A DNA stretch of 64,000 bases, from the NCBI GenBank assembly GCA_020747065.1, contig JAGMVK010000025.1:310001-374000 (forward strand), given 5' to 3'. The stretch comes from Cadophora sp. MPI-SDFR-AT-0126 (taxonomy: Eukaryota; Ascomycota; Leotiomycetes; Helotiales; Ploettnerulaceae). Shown piece after piece: positions 13,013 to 24,565 of this stretch. A model generated the notes under the pieces. That model worked only from the letters and a program-made list of their open reading frames with translations, was not told where the DNA came from and made no database searches. Positions within the stretch are counted from its first letter, which is position 1; each line of letters begins with the position of its first letter. The position numbers were made by a program, and so were the translations under genes.

Positions 13013-13480
13013 ATGTCCAACGCAACGCCCACTCCCCTTCCGAAATACATCTACAAAATCCTGCCCTCCTCTCCTCCACCTCCAGAACCCCTTCCAATCT
13101 CACTCCCCCTCTCCGCCCTCGACGCGCGCGATAATTTCATGCACATGAGCACGTCATCTCAAATCCTCGGCACGTTGCAGAATTTCTTCTCGTCCGAAAC
13201 GCATGTCTACATCTTAAGGATTCCCTATGAAAGAGTCGCTAAATTCATCGTTTGGGAGGATAGTAAGGGGAAGGGCCCGGATGAGAAGGGTGGATGTTGG
13301 GATGTTGATGGGAAGAGGGGGTTGTTTCCTCATGTTTATGCTAATGCAGGTCCCGGAGAGGGAGAGCAGGGATTGAAGCTAGGGAGAGATGAGGTAGAAA
13401 GTGTGGGAGTTTGGGAGAGGGGTGATGGGAGTTGGAGCCCTGAGAGCTGGCCATTTGGAGAAGATGTCCCAAAGGAGTGA
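13013..13480 (+). CDS. DUF952 domain protein
   Basis: Single-exon gene for 155 residues. It shows the DUF952 pattern: KYIYKILPS at the N terminus, then LDARDNFMHMSTSSQILGT, where the conserved Asp, Phe, Met/Leu and Ser residues of the family lie, then YILRIPYERV and a C-terminal FPHVYANAG block. The fold is small and its biochemical role is unknown; the family has been compared with ADP-ribosyltransferase-like folds, but I see nothing here that settles it. A longer reading from a non-ATG codon at 12944 exists, but the ATG at 13013 directly precedes the conserved part. It stands alone, facing away from the ABC transporter. Confidence 0.75.
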   Translation: MSNATPTPLPKYIYKILPSSPPPPEPLPISLPLSALDARDNFMHMSTSSQILGTLQNFFSSETHVYILRIPYERVAKFIVWEDSKGKGPDEKGGCWDVDGKRGLFPHVYANAGPGEGEQGLKLGRDEVESVGVWERGDGSWSPESWPFGEDVPKE

Positions 13481-13948
13481 TGTTGATATCGAAGAAGTCA
13501 CACGTGACGCTAGACTCCTCATCGGAATCCCAAGATTCGATGCCATTTCCGAATCAGTGTAGTCACTAGTTGGCAAATAGGTTTCATCAAAATTGAATAT
13601 TGTTTTCAATGCACAACGCATAGAATGTCCGCTTCGCCAGAGACGGGCATTAAGTCAGGCTTACGAATGGCATCATTTGGATCTCTTTTATCGCAGACAA
13701 GACGAAGCCGTATGTACATTTTCTTCCTCGGAAGTATCTCACTGCGATATGGACATTTCTTACTTTCATATGCGCCCGGATTTCTCTTCACAGTCTCTCC
13801 TAGGTGCCCGTGCCTGCGTTCACCCATCTAGTCCTCCAGTTTGGACTTTGGTGACTTGATGGCTCGCGTGTTTGGTCGCCAAGCATCAACGACTCTGCGA
13901 TGTTGTGGAGTCGAGACTCAGTGTATATCTCAATCCCAAAATGCTTGT

Positions 13949-14867
13949 TCAACCATTGTTTCCCACGTCCCTAGCCCCTAGATTTCTCCCTGTACCATGT
14001 ATCTGTCCTACTTCACTCTCGGCGCTCAACTCTCCTATCGTGCGGTCACCAGAGTCCATCTCAAAGGCCGTCTCTCCTGACAACTCATGTGGCGTCTGAC
14101 GAACCGGTGTTTTCGCTTGTAATTCCGAGGCCATTGGCTGCATCTGCACGAACTGCTCGTCTTGGCCCATCCCCATATCAGACTTCGCGCTCTCGTTATC
14201 CACGTTCAACAATTGTCTGCCTGCTCCTGTCTTCTTTTGTTTCCTTCTCCGTAACAAATATGCACCGAGTGCAAGTGCAACTGAAGCCACTCCTAAAGCA
14301 ACTCCAACTCCGATTCCAATCTTGGCGCCACTGCTCAGCCCAGACGAGGTATCTTCTGAAGGCTCTGGTGTTATGGTGACGGTATTGGTCGGCTCTGTAG
14401 GGGTTGTTGTCTTGTTCTGGTTGAGTCCAACGAGGATCGGTGAAGCGCGAGCAGTAGATATGACACTGAAGTAGTTGCTGTTAGACCCATTGCCCGCTTT
14501 GTTCGTAGGTCGAAGATCGAAGTAACAAGACTTCACATCAGACCAGCCGAGAAGGACAAGTGACGATCCGTTCTTCGGGGTAACGTGCTGGATAAGTTCT
14601 GTAAGACAATGGGTCAATTATCAGGACTTCAACTCGTGTATTACGAAGCATACTTGTGAATATGGTTTTACTGTTTGGCTTCAAGCAAAAGGTGTAGAGC
14701 AGAGGACGTTGAAATGGTGACTGATAGGTAACATTGACCGTGTCCATGTAATTGAAAACCAGTCCAGGACCCGCGGGGTAAATGAATGTAACATCAGGAT
14801 TGTTGTCCGCCGCTGTCGTCAATGCAGCTAGCACTAATAACGTAAAGGAAAGAAACGAATGATACAT
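13949..14867 (-). CDS. Single-pass cell-surface protein, paralogue A
   Basis: Two exons (14867-14654 and 14598-13949, phase 1 junction) give 287 residues. It has a cleavable signal peptide (MYHSFLSFTLLVLAALTTA), then an ectodomain with FNYMDTVNVTYQSPF and a Cys-containing region, an N-glycosylation motif, and a Thr/Pro/Glu/Ser stalk. A Gly/Val/Ala-rich transmembrane helix (IGIGVGVALGVASVALALG) follows, then RRRKQKK and a cytoplasmic tail ending with HELSGETAFEMDSGDR. The same layout and similar sequence occur in the neighbouring gene at 15781-16702, so the two are tandem duplicates. The plan resembles fungal stress-sensor-like or cell-wall-associated membrane proteins. No function is assigned. 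Confidence 0.8.
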
Positions 14868-15780
14868 GATGATAACGGGCTCAGTGAGGTCTTGAGCGTG
14901 GAAAGAGGATCTTTCAGCAAATGGCCAGACACACGAAAGGCGAGTCGAGTGATGCCTGAGAGGTGGCTCTGCCTTGTTTTATCAACCGCGAACACGGGAC
15001 GGATCGACGCTCGTTGTACGGATCCATCATCTCACTAAGAGGAGGGGGATCGACAGTCCACCACCCAGGGCGATAAGCGCTAGCCACGATCTTTCAAGCT
15101 TCTAAGCCAATAAGCTTATCGCAAACAAGAGAAACTTTTATCCCAAATTAGCTTGCAGCGGCGGGTCCGCGGTGAAAATATCCTGTGGTTGGTTGGAGGT
15201 TCGAGGTCTCCGTTACGCGCTTCTTCAGAGGCAGTGAGAAGAGCGAGAGGCTGACCACAGTGGCGGTGCCAGGCGTTTTCAACACGGAAAAACTTGTCGC
15301 CGGAGATGATCCTATAAGGATTCGTTTCGTGAAGGAAAGTTTCCAGTTGATTTGATGAAAATACGATGCCTTCGTTCCGACCCCTGAGATAGAGAAGAAA
15401 GGGGATATTGATATTAGAAGCTCCAAAATACGACCACAAACCCACAATTCAAAGCGAGAATCCTACAGACGCTTGTCAAACACTCACCGTGTTCTAGGAC
15501 GCTTCAAATGAAGTTGAGTTGTCATCCACTTGTTGTTCCTTCGCTAGTCACCAGGAATCCATTGCAAGCGGTGCAGCGTCCCGACCACCAGGAACAGCAA
15601 GTTCCCAGACGTATGCGCAAAGAAGACTCAAAATCCCGGTCTGAGTCTATAGATATACATTATATACATCTGAATTGATGTTAGCTACCGCATTTTCGCT
15701 TTGAACCAAGAGACGTGGTTCCACAGAATGGGAATCAACTCACTCGTTACGTAGGTACCCTGCACCTTGCCCGGAAAGTC
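14868..15780. other. Spacer between tandem paralogues
   Basis: Contains the promoter of paralogue A. A 109-codon frame on the minus strand (15445-15116) and an overlapping frame read like protein in places (for example ETNPYRIISGDKFFRVEN), but neither has a convincing start or exon chain. I see no similarity to the flanking paralogues. It could be a decayed exon. Confidence 0.3.
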
Positions 15781-16702
15781 TCACGAAAATCTCGTCTGCG
15801 TCGAGTTCTGCGGCACACCATGCTCAGCACTGAGCTCTCCCACTCCCCTATCGCTTCCTAATTCATATGTATTCTCGGACGACAACTCATGTGGCTCAGT
15901 AAGCAGTGCTTTCGCTGGCACCTCCGCTGCCGTTGATGCAGACGTATTGGGCGTGAAATATCCCTCTTGCCCGAAACTCGACTTCTCTCCCTGGGTATTC
16001 GAGGCCAGTATTTGGGCATTCGATTGCATCGCTGCCTTCTTCCTTCTCCGCATAAGAAAGACTCCACCAGCAGCAGCTATGATGAATAGAACTCCCAGAC
16101 CGACACCGACCCCGATCCCAATTTTCGCTCCGCTGCTCAGGCCCCCTCCTCTGGAAGGCACCGGTGTACTGCTTGGGGTATTGGTAGGCTCAATGATAGG
16201 TGGATCGGTCGGAATGGTTGAGTTTGTTGAATTCGTTTCGAGCCCAAATGTCATCGGCTCCGCGCGAGCTTCAGCATTGATTCTGAACCATGGACTTTGT
16301 CTGTGTGTACTCCTGTTGCTGAAAGACTCTTCGCTCGGAACGAACGTGAAATGACAGGATACGAATTCGGTCCATCTAATCAATATAAGGGCATATGAAG
16401 TATTTGGATGGGCAAATTCGTTCCCTTCTGAAATTCGGGAAACAGTCTGTTAGCGAAGTACTTGTGATGCTGGACACCTGTAAGTCATTCTTACTTTCAA
16501 CTTGGCTCCCGCCATTATATCTCAAGCAATATGTATAGAGTTTCGGCTTTTTATATGGCGAGGTATATGTGACATTGACGGTATCCAGATAGTTGAACGT
16601 CAACCCCGCTGGTGGGTAGAGAAACTTCACGTCATCGTCGGCTACAATTGTCGATGTAGCGAAGCAGAGAGTTGCAAGTGCAATGAGCGATGCCCGCACC
16701 AT
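15781..16702 (-). CDS. Single-pass cell-surface protein, paralogue B
   Basis: Two exons (16702-16495 and 16427-15781, phase 1 junction as in paralogue A) give 284 residues. It has a signal peptide (MVRASLIALATLCFATSTIVA), an ectodomain with FNYLDTVNVTYTSPY, three closely spaced N-glycosylation-like sequons near TNSTNSTIP, and a Pro/Thr stalk. The transmembrane helix (IGIGVGVGLGVLFIIAAAGG) is followed by MRRRKK and a tail with EPHELSSENTYELGSDRGVGELSAE. The shared intron position, helix entry (GLSSGAKIGIG) and tail motifs (HELS, GELSAE) show common origin with paralogue A. The role is unknown; a surface sensor or adhesion role is only a guess. Confidence 0.8.
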
Positions 16703-16739
16703 AATTGCGATTGACGACGGCCTCTACAATGTAGAAGAG

Positions 16740-18990
16740 TACGTCTAGGCGTGTCCAGGAACAAAATACAAATAGGAAAGGAAAAGGGCTGGTGCCTGGA
16801 TTTTGGGCTTCAACGGCTCACCCAGCAAAGAACCTGGAACAGCTGCTGAAGAGCACAGATCTGCATCCTGTACTGCCTCCCTAGCAGGGGAAAGATCGCC
16901 TGTCAAACACTGAAGACTTCATCACCGAGCATTGCTTCGTAGCTGTCGAGCCAATTAGATTGCATGATGCGGTAAATAATTCTGGGTCAAAGCAAGGCTG
17001 ATGCGCTCGATTCGCCCTACTGCAGGGGGCTGAATTGAAGGCAGGAAATGATAGGCTGCTGATACGTAGGATTCTGTGGAGCCGAGGACTAAATTAGGTC
17101 TGTCGCTTCGCCGCCCGGGACCCCGTGGTGGTTCTGTGCAGCTGTCCTTCCGCTGAACGAACATACTTGTATATAGATGTACAGAAAAGTGCTCTTTTTC
17201 CCATTCTTTTTACAATCTCATGTACTGCCGCTCGATCTTTCAAATAATGCTCTCGGTCACAATTGAAGCCTCAACATCCAAGACGTTCGATTTTCTCGCT
17301 TTCACGCCAAGAAATTTGGGAATCCTTCATCGCTTCGTATAACACACCCTTGTAACCCAAGACTTCCGTGCCTCATTCCAATCAATGTTAACAAATCGAA
17401 TCAGAGTCCGCCATCCACAGGTCCAAGAGTTCTCGGAGAAATTCGATGTTTATGGATGTTCGACCGTACTTGGCGAGGAGTCGAACATACTTATCCGTAC
17501 TACGAAGGTACAGAAGGGGGTTTTCAGTGGTTCTCGCCCTCCTCCATGTATTGAGCCTTAACATTGAGGGAAATTTATGGGGAATTATCTGAGATGCTAG
17601 ATTGCTGATTGGAAGAACAACCGTACTGCCTTACAAGGGGGGGCGAGACCCACTGAAAACCCCCTTCCGTACGCCAGCAGCCCATCGATAGTGGCGTCAT
17701 TTGTGGTATGTTCGGGAGATATCCTGATTACCGACCCCACAGCTTTGCTATCGGACTGAGGCACAGCAGTTTTATGGACGTAATTAAGACAATCAAGCTA
17801 TCATGTCGATTCACGCATCTAAATTCGTTGGTAGCTGCCGAACCTCGAACACAGATCGGCGATTAACTCGAGGGCCTTCTTAGCGATCATGCGGGGGTCT
17901 CAGTATCGAAACAATGATTCGAAGCCTTTTCAGAGTATATGATGGAGTTCTACTTATTCAAAAGTCAACATCTAATCCCGTGTCAAATCGTGGCTTTGCT
18001 GAAGCTTTACCTGTCCGAGTTCTCAAACATAGTTGCTGAAGGGGTTCAGCGAGCTGACGAGTAGTCGAGTGCCTTTTTTTTACTTAAGTTTCACAAGAAG
18101 TAGAATCAAATTCAGAGCTCAAGAGGAAGAGGCTTGTCCAAAATAAATGTTAAGCGAAGTCTGAGGCTTGCGACGGCGAAGGATGTTAGTCGCGCGCAGC
18201 CGATGCCAAATGTATTCCAGAATCACGCAAAAGTAGCTCTTCATACTTCCGAGTCTCAACTTCATCTGTCAGATGCAAAGACTATCCGTCACTAAAATCA
18301 ATCAGCATCTCAATCAGCTTTCCAACGAATCTTCCTTGCCCCGCCTTATTCAAAGACCTCCGTAAGCTGTGCTCTGCGACCACAGTATACGATCGAAAAA
18401 ATCATGGATTCGCTATGGTAAACCTCTCAAAAAGTAAGCACCAGAAGCCACCAATATCGCTGAGGCCTTGCTGAGAAAATGGTCTGTTTCGAGGTTGCGG
18501 GAACCACTTGGTTGAGAGAGATCTGAAAACGAGGGGCAATTGGGTGGGGTGGGTACATTTTGGGTGCAGCATGTCCATGCTCGAAGTTGAATGGATGGAT
18601 GATGGAGGCCCAAGACAAATCAAATACTCATGACTATGTCGTTCTTGACTCTGCGTCGTGATGGCGTAGATCATGATTCAGTTTGATACAGCAGTACTGT
18701 ATTTATTCAGCCCCTGACCTTAAGCGAGTCTTTGCCGAGCTCTTGTTTACGATGTTGCACACCACTCCTAATACTTGTTCCGCTCCCTGTCTGACGTTTC
18801 GAATGATGGAAGTCCGGGGTTCAAGGCTCGATGTTTATTTTGCAGCTCAATCAAAGGGATTCAGTAACGTCTATCACCCGCAGAATTACATTAATTGAAC
18901 TGGATGGCAGAACATGAAGTGGGTCAACCATATTGGCTCAACACACGCAGGAGGTGGCCTCCGTTCTCTCATAATCAAGAATTTTCCATT
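16740..18990. other. 2.2 kb region without a gene, containing one MITE
   Basis: No coding sequence is supported. The region holds the inverted-repeat element at 17511-17669 and otherwise unique sequence. Short frames of 60-90 codons overlap and show no domain. Confidence 0.4.
17511..17669. mobile_element. MITE copy 1 (159 bases, TA target)
   Basis: The ends form an inverted repeat: the right end, reverse-complemented, reads CGGAAGGGGGTTTTCAGTGG and the left end differs from it at one base (CAGAAG). The repeat continues imperfectly for about 30 bases. TA lies directly outside both ends, as expected of a target-site duplication of Tc1/mariner-type elements. The body has no coding capacity. A nearly identical copy lies at 63109-63268. 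The element must have moved by the transposase of another element. Confidence 0.85.
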
Positions 18991-18994
18991 ACTC

Positions 18995-21161
18995 TCACAG
19001 CACATAACGAAAATCTTTGTTCTCGAACTCGGTTTTATCCTGCATACCAGCCTCATTACTGCTCTCCTTATTGGCAGGCCCATACTTCCGGTCTCGGTAT
19101 CTGTTTGTGAAGAACATGTACGCTACATCATTCTTAGTAAGGACCAGTCTGAGGAGGATGAAATTTAAATATACCTAACAGTGCCAAGTGACAGCCAAAC
19201 TTGATCGAATATCCAGCCAGAAGCCCCGCGGTGGCTGTGGGGTAATCTGGAGCCTCGGAAGGCTTCACGACGAATGGGCCTGCAAAGTTGCCCCAACAAT
19301 ATGCCGTGCTGATGACAAAATATCTATTAGCTACGAAATTCGTAGCCAGCTGTCGAGTCGTATTTACTTACAAGATCATCGCACTAGCCATGGAACGGTG
19401 CGTATATCCTGCCATGTTGGATGAGACCGTGGTAAGCGACACTGTGAAGCCAACAGATTGAGCATTGACTAGCCAGAAACAGACAAGTCTACCCCATGTG
19501 TTCGAACGCGGAAGATAAGCCATCAACGCTGCGCAGATTGTACAGAGAATGTTGGCTCCAGTCGCAGTCAGGAGGCGCGAGTTGGGCACGTTCAACGTTA
19601 TGGTGCCGCCAATAAGCAGTGCGATAATCTGAACGGCATCTCCAACAGACTTGAGCTCTGTTGTCTTGGTCGTGGAGAATCCCTACTCATATTAGCCTAC
19701 GAACAGCATAGATATCATACACATACCAGATCTCGGATGATGATTGTGCTGAATGAATTGACGACTCCATTGGGGATTGCACTGTTGTTGTCAGCGGAGA
19801 CCCTCATAGCCTGACAGAAAGGAAACTCACGCCGCGAATACCGAGGTGAAAATGAGTAGTGCCTTCGGATCCCAGAAAGCGATAATCGCTTGTTTCACCA
19901 CAAACTCCTTGTTCTTGATTCCAGTTTCATTTCCTGCCACACGTTTGACGGCAATAATGCGCTCACGTTCAGTGAAGAAACGAGCGTTTGAAGGTGCGTC
20001 TGGGAGCAGGAACCAGATGACAGAGGCCCAGAGACAAGTCGCACCGCCGAGGATGAAGAATATCAACTCCCATCGTTCCGGAGTCATATCTTCTGGTAAC
20101 TTGGAGATCCCCATGGAGATGTATGAACCGATGATACCTCCCCAACCAAGAGACGAGCTATGAAGGCGTCAAAGAATTATCAGGCCGTTTTGGCGAGGGC
20201 TTCTTACAACCAAATACATTGTCGAATGGGAATTTCTCTTCTAGTATACCAAAATCCAGTCATCAGAGTTAAGCCACTGTTTGAGATGTGGTTAGATGCT
20301 ACGCTAGGACGATGGCTGTCTGAGGGCCAGTGAGAACTTACGGTGTAACGGCCGCTTTAAAAACGCCCATGAAAACTATAGTAGTGGTCAGTCATAGGGC
20401 GACTGATTTATCTAGCATTACCTACATCGAACGGCAACTAGGGTCTTGTTAGCTACCAAACTCTCAAGACGGCAAGGAGACCTACGAGCACTCTGATATG
20501 TTCGACACTGGGTCATGACTAACACTGTAGCTCCCCATAGGAGACAGCTGATTGCGATGACTTTCTGCGCGGGAAAACGGCCAATGAGCCACCCACAGGG
20601 GTATTGCCCAAAGAAATAGCCAGCATAAACCACTGCAAAATGCTGGTCAGCCAAGCTCCATTCGACTTTGTATTGGTGCTCACTGGCAGAGAGATAATTG
20701 AATTCCTGCCCTTTTAGGTTTAAAGCCTTGTTGTATCCGAAAAGATTGGCATAGTTCAAAGCCGTTTTGTCCATGAATTGAAGTGCTTGAGTAATGAGGA
20801 AAATAGGAAGGATGATGAGATCGATCTTCCATCGTACGCGCTTGTTCTACATCTCGGCCGTCAGCAGGACACCGCATACAAGTATGATAAATGGTGAAAT
20901 GCTTACTTCCTTTTCCGTGAATTCCAGGAGCAGACCTTCTTGATATTGGTGGTACCCAACCGCGTTGTCCTACAGATCGTCAGCCACCTTGTGCATCTAA
21001 GCAAAAGCTCTCCCAAGTCGCACGCATGCCTCTTTGATAGTATCAAGTCCAATTTTGTAGTCTCCATGGCTCGGAACTTGGTTTATATCCGAAGGTATGG
21101 TATTCTGGACTCGAATTTGTTGTTGAGACTCAAGCTCAGAGACCTCCGGTTTGGATCGCAT
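18995..21161 (-). CDS. MFS transporter, allantoate permease (anion:cation symporter) family
   Basis: A many-exon gene. The start is MRSKPEVSELES at 21161, and exons join in phase through DTIKEACDNAVGYHQYQEG, NKRVRWKIDLIILPIFLITQ, FMDKTALNYANLFGYN, VYAGYFFGQYPCGWLIGRFP, LAVRFFMGVFKAAVTPGLTL, SSLGWGGIIGSYISMG and a C-terminal AYCWGNFAGPFVVKP block. The tail NRYRDRKYGPAN ends at a TGA at 18995. The opening MDKTALNYAN and GYFFGQYP..GR..AQK segments are typical of Dal5-like permeases, which take up organic anions such as allantoate, ureidosuccinate, vitamins or small carboxylates at the plasma membrane. A suspicious frame break near 19130 is explained by an intron (GTATAT to TTACTAAGAATGATGTAG). 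It is divergent from the hydrolase gene and shares its upstream region. Confidence 0.8.
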
Positions 21162-21764
21162 TGTGCTGTACGATATGGCCAAAGAACTTCCCAAAAGCTT
21201 CAGAAGATCCCAGATGAAAGCAAGGAAGATTCTGCAGAGAGCCAGTAGCTATTTATTGTCGAGGGAAAAGGCAAAATATCGATGCAGATCACCTCCTCAT
21301 AAGTAGTTGAATTCCCCGGGGCCAAAAAGCCGAGTCCTGGGGAAAATGGGGTGAACTGGGAAGTGGTGGAGAATGTGACAACTGTGGAGGAAGTTAGGTT
21401 AAGACTGGCGATCAACTGCTGCCAAGATCGCTTTCCTGTCGACAACGACCCGCGGCCATTCGCCGACGCCTCCGCGTCATGAGAACTCGGGAAGTTATCC
21501 GAGCTGGAGGCAAATGGACCCCGCACTGGAAGAAGTGGGGATCAAACCCACACTTCCGTTCACAAGCGGTTGTCAGTTTGGTCGATATTGATACCAGTGG
21601 CCAAGAACGATCGATAGGTAGAAAATTCACATCTTCCGAGGTCATTCAATTATACCAGTTTCAGTTTGGGCAGCCTACTTGGAAGCTTTTGCCGTCAGCA
21701 TTTCGCTACCCCTCAAATTCTCAAAGTTGTTACCACAAGCACCTTCGAAACATTTGTCAATTTC
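21162..21764. promoter_or_regulatory. Divergent intergenic region between MFS and hydrolase genes
   Basis: About 600 bases separate the two starts, which face away from each other. It contains CGG-N7-CCG at 21453-21465 and CGG-N8-CCG at 21488-21501. Inverted CGG triplets are the usual targets of Zn2Cys6 activators, and a gene for one lies nearby at 25240. Binding is inferred, not shown. Confidence 0.45.
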
Positions 21765-22791
21765 ATGCAGAAGATGGGGGCTGTCCCAGAAACAGAACAC
21801 GGAGATTCATATCTTGCCAAACCATCTGGCGCGTGCTGTCTGAAAAGCTCTCTTCATGAGGGAACGCCTCGTGGAGAGATGGTCACGATCGCTGGTGTCG
21901 AAACATATACTGCCGCTCCACCGAGAGAGAAAGCCAATGGCCACGTTCTACTGTACTTTCCTGACGTTTGGGGGTTGTTCAATAATGGGCTTCTGATAAT
22001 GGATGGTTTTGCGGATGCTGGGTTTTTGGTACTAGGAATGGATTACTTTCGCGGTGTAAGTTGACACCTGCTTTGGTGGGGCGCACTTACTCACATCCTC
22101 TTCAGGACCCAGTGTGGAAACACAGAAAGGATCGTAATGATCGTTCAAATCCAGATTTTGACTATGAAGCGTGGAAGAGAAAGCATACTGCATTCGCGAA
22201 CGAAGCTGTACCAAAATGGGTGAAGGAAGTTAAAGAGAAGTATGGCCAGCCAATAACAAAATATGTCTGCGTTGGGTGAGTAAAATCTCGAAAGAGCGGT
22301 CCAGATAGTTTACCAGTTTTCAGGTATTGTTTTGGGGCGCCGTATGTCTGCGATCAGCTCGCTGGTGATGGTGTTGTTGCTGGTGCGTTCGCACATCCGG
22401 CATTTTTGAAGGAACATCACTTCTTGAATTTAAAAAGTGCGTTGAATCTGGGGGATTTGGAAATTCATGAAAAGCTAAACAACTTTGTCATCTAGAGCCT
22501 CTGTTTCTGTCCTGTGCAGAAACGGACCATACTTTCAACGCGGAGTTTCGACGAAGGGCTGTTGACATCCTTATCGAAGGCAAGAAGCCGTACCAGCTGC
22601 AGTTGTTTTCAGGAGTTGAACATGGATTTGCATTACGTGGTGATATGAAAAATCCTTATGAGCGTAGGTTAACCTTAATTCTAGTGCACATTCTGCTTGG
22701 TATAGTCAGAATTGATATGGTCATAGGTTATGTCAAAGAGCAAAGCCTGGAAGGAATCGTCAAATGGTTTGAGTTTTGGCTGTCACCGTAG
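21765..22791 (+). CDS. Dienelactone hydrolase family protein
   Basis: Six exons (21765-22055, 22106-22275, 22324-22436, 22496-22663, 22727-22791, counting the first as one block) give about 268 residues, all junctions in phase. It matches the fungal AIM2-like dienelactone hydrolase group: SGACCLKSSLHEGTPRGE near the start, then LLYFPDVWGL, LVLGMDYFRGDPVWKHRKDR, GYCFGAPYV with the nucleophilic Cys, AETDHTF (candidate Asp) and GVEHGFALRG (catalytic His). Cys-Asp-His is the family triad. The known reaction of classical members is lactone ring opening in aromatic catabolism; the substrate here is unknown. The exon at 22664-22726, though open in frame, is an intron, since removing it restores ERYVKEQSLEGIV. 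An ATG at 21666 could add 33 residues. It is divergent from the MFS gene. Confidence 0.8.
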
Positions 22792-23185
22792 ACACAATTA
22801 TAAGTCTTATTGATTAGATATTGTAAGATTTGGAATGGATCCAACGAGACGCAGTAGAACTTTCGATATCATCCGTGAAAATCTCTTATAAGCTGACGTT
22901 TGGTTGTGTGATGATCTCTGATCGATGCACTTGAATCGCCTTCCCTCCACCAGTGTCGCTGCGCTAACTTCGTACGTTGTCATTTTGTCAGGAATGCTTT
23001 CCTTGTGCTCTTAGGGACGCAGGGCCTAATTTCATACCAAGGATTTCGCACACATAACCTGGAACCATCTGTGCCATTTCAGTGCGGTGGTGCAGTGTGC
23101 GGCGAAAATGCACACCCCGCATTCGGCTGACGATTAATAACAAATGCATTCATCAGTTTCGGTGAGAGGCCGCCATTTCCCAAGT

Positions 23186-23198
23186 CGGATTTTGGCCG
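23186..23198. promoter_or_regulatory. Candidate CGG-N7-CCG activator site
   Basis: The palindrome TCGG-ATTTTGG-CCGA lies about 230 bases before the first recognisable SDR exon and has the same half-sites and spacing as one at 21453-21465. It may be a Zn2Cys6 binding site. CGG palindromes also occur by chance. Confidence 0.35.
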
Positions 23199-23419
23199 AA
23201 GATTAACGCAGGCGGCCGTTGGCTGTATCTCAATCTAGGACCTCGCCTCCTCGTGACCGTGTTGATATATGCTGATAGTATGTCACCTAAATCTCCAGAG
23301 TATTTCAGTCGTTAGAAGTCACTGTGTATGTTTCGAATTCTCTTTAAATTCACTTTCATCATCAAACGCTTCAAACTCTTCGCATAGATCTAGCATGAAC
23401 ATGGCATTTTCGTTCGCAG

Positions 23420-24565
23420 GCGAAGTGCGATTGTCACTGGCGCAGGATCACGCATGAAAGGTAAACTAGCTCGAATTCTGTGCATGGGTCTCTGACTGAT
23501 ATTTATTGACAAACATTGTAAGGTGAAATTGGCAACGGACGAGCAACAGCGATTCTCCTCGCACGACAAGGAGCAAGAGTGGCACTGCTAGACCTCAACG
23601 TTGAATGGGCAGCCGAGACAAAACGGATGATTGATCAGGAAGGTGGCATCTCAGAAGTTATTCAGACAGATGTCACGGACGAGGAATCGTGTAGAAGGGC
23701 GGTCTCAAAGACCGTGGAGTTGTATGGCGCAGTACACATTTTAGTAAATATCGGCAAGTCAACAAGCGAGCTAGATTTTGGTGGTCATAAGCAATGATAT
23801 TTTTACTGATGGTAGGTTGACTTCTAGTTGGCGTCGGTGGCGCGATGGGAGATGCTACAAAGATAGATATGGATGCATGGGACCGTGATTTTAGAATAAA
23901 TGTCACGAGCATGGTCCTGATGTGCCGACATGCCATTCCCGAATTCAGGAAAAATGGTCGGGGAGCGATTGTGAACATGTCTTCCGTCAGTGGTTGTTAG
24001 TGCCCTTTGACCCTTCTCGTATGTATTCACTGTTGTTCTCGCTAACGCCACTTCAGTACTCGGTGGGAATCCCAGTCTGTTATATCCCACTTCGAAAGGA
24101 GCCATTATCCAGATGACACGAGCAATGGCTGCCCAACACGGCTCCGAGAACATCCGTGTCAACTGTGTATGTCCTGGAATGGTATTCACTCCTATGGTAA
24201 GAGGACGGGGAATGACGGACGAAATGAGACAAGCTCGGATCAATCAAAATCTGATGAAGATCGAAGGAACAGGATGGGATGTTGGCCACGGTGAGCTGTC
24301 ATTTGAGCTTCGTCCAGTACATGAGAGATATACTTATCTAATTATTCTATGTAGCTATTTTATTTCTGTGCAGCAAGGAGGCTCGATGGATCACAGGACT
24401 GATTATGCCTGTTGATGGCGGGGTGAGTCGAAAATGTCTTCCGAGCGAGATCTTGTTTACTGATCGTGCTATTTGTAGACGACAGCAGGAAAAGCAGACA
24501 GACCTGCGTTGAAAGCAGATTCGTTAGCTGAGAAGAACCGCAGGATGATAAAGAGTGTCTTGTAA
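23420..24565 (+). CDS. Short-chain dehydrogenase/reductase (SDR), 5-prime exon unresolved
   Basis: Exons 23420-23460, 23523-23753, 23828-23995, 24057-24290, 24355-24422 and 24479-24565 join in phase. Seen in order: SAIVTGAGSRMKGEIGNGRA, an NAD(P)-binding Gly-rich loop with a short insert after TGAG; the LLD acidic position; TDVTDEES; INVTSMVLM; the catalytic Ser region NMSSVSG; the YPTSK active site (YxxxK); and the C-terminal PVDGGTTAGKADRPALK. Such enzymes oxidise or reduce hydroxyl or keto groups with NAD(P). The intron at 23754-23827 starts with GC, not GT. The first exon must end in phase 2 before 23420; I could not find a start with certainty in 23200-23400. It is co-oriented with the hydrolase and the activator gene. 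Confidence 0.8.

Noticed and set aside
19100..19170. Apparent frameshift near the end of the MFS gene
   Set aside because: An intron from GTATAT to GATGTAG, with a good TACTAAG branch site, restores the frame to the tail NRYRDRKYGPAN.
22664..22726. Extra 21-residue insertion before the end of the dienelactone hydrolase
   Set aside because: The stretch is an in-frame intron; removing it gives the family sequence ERYVKEQSLEG.
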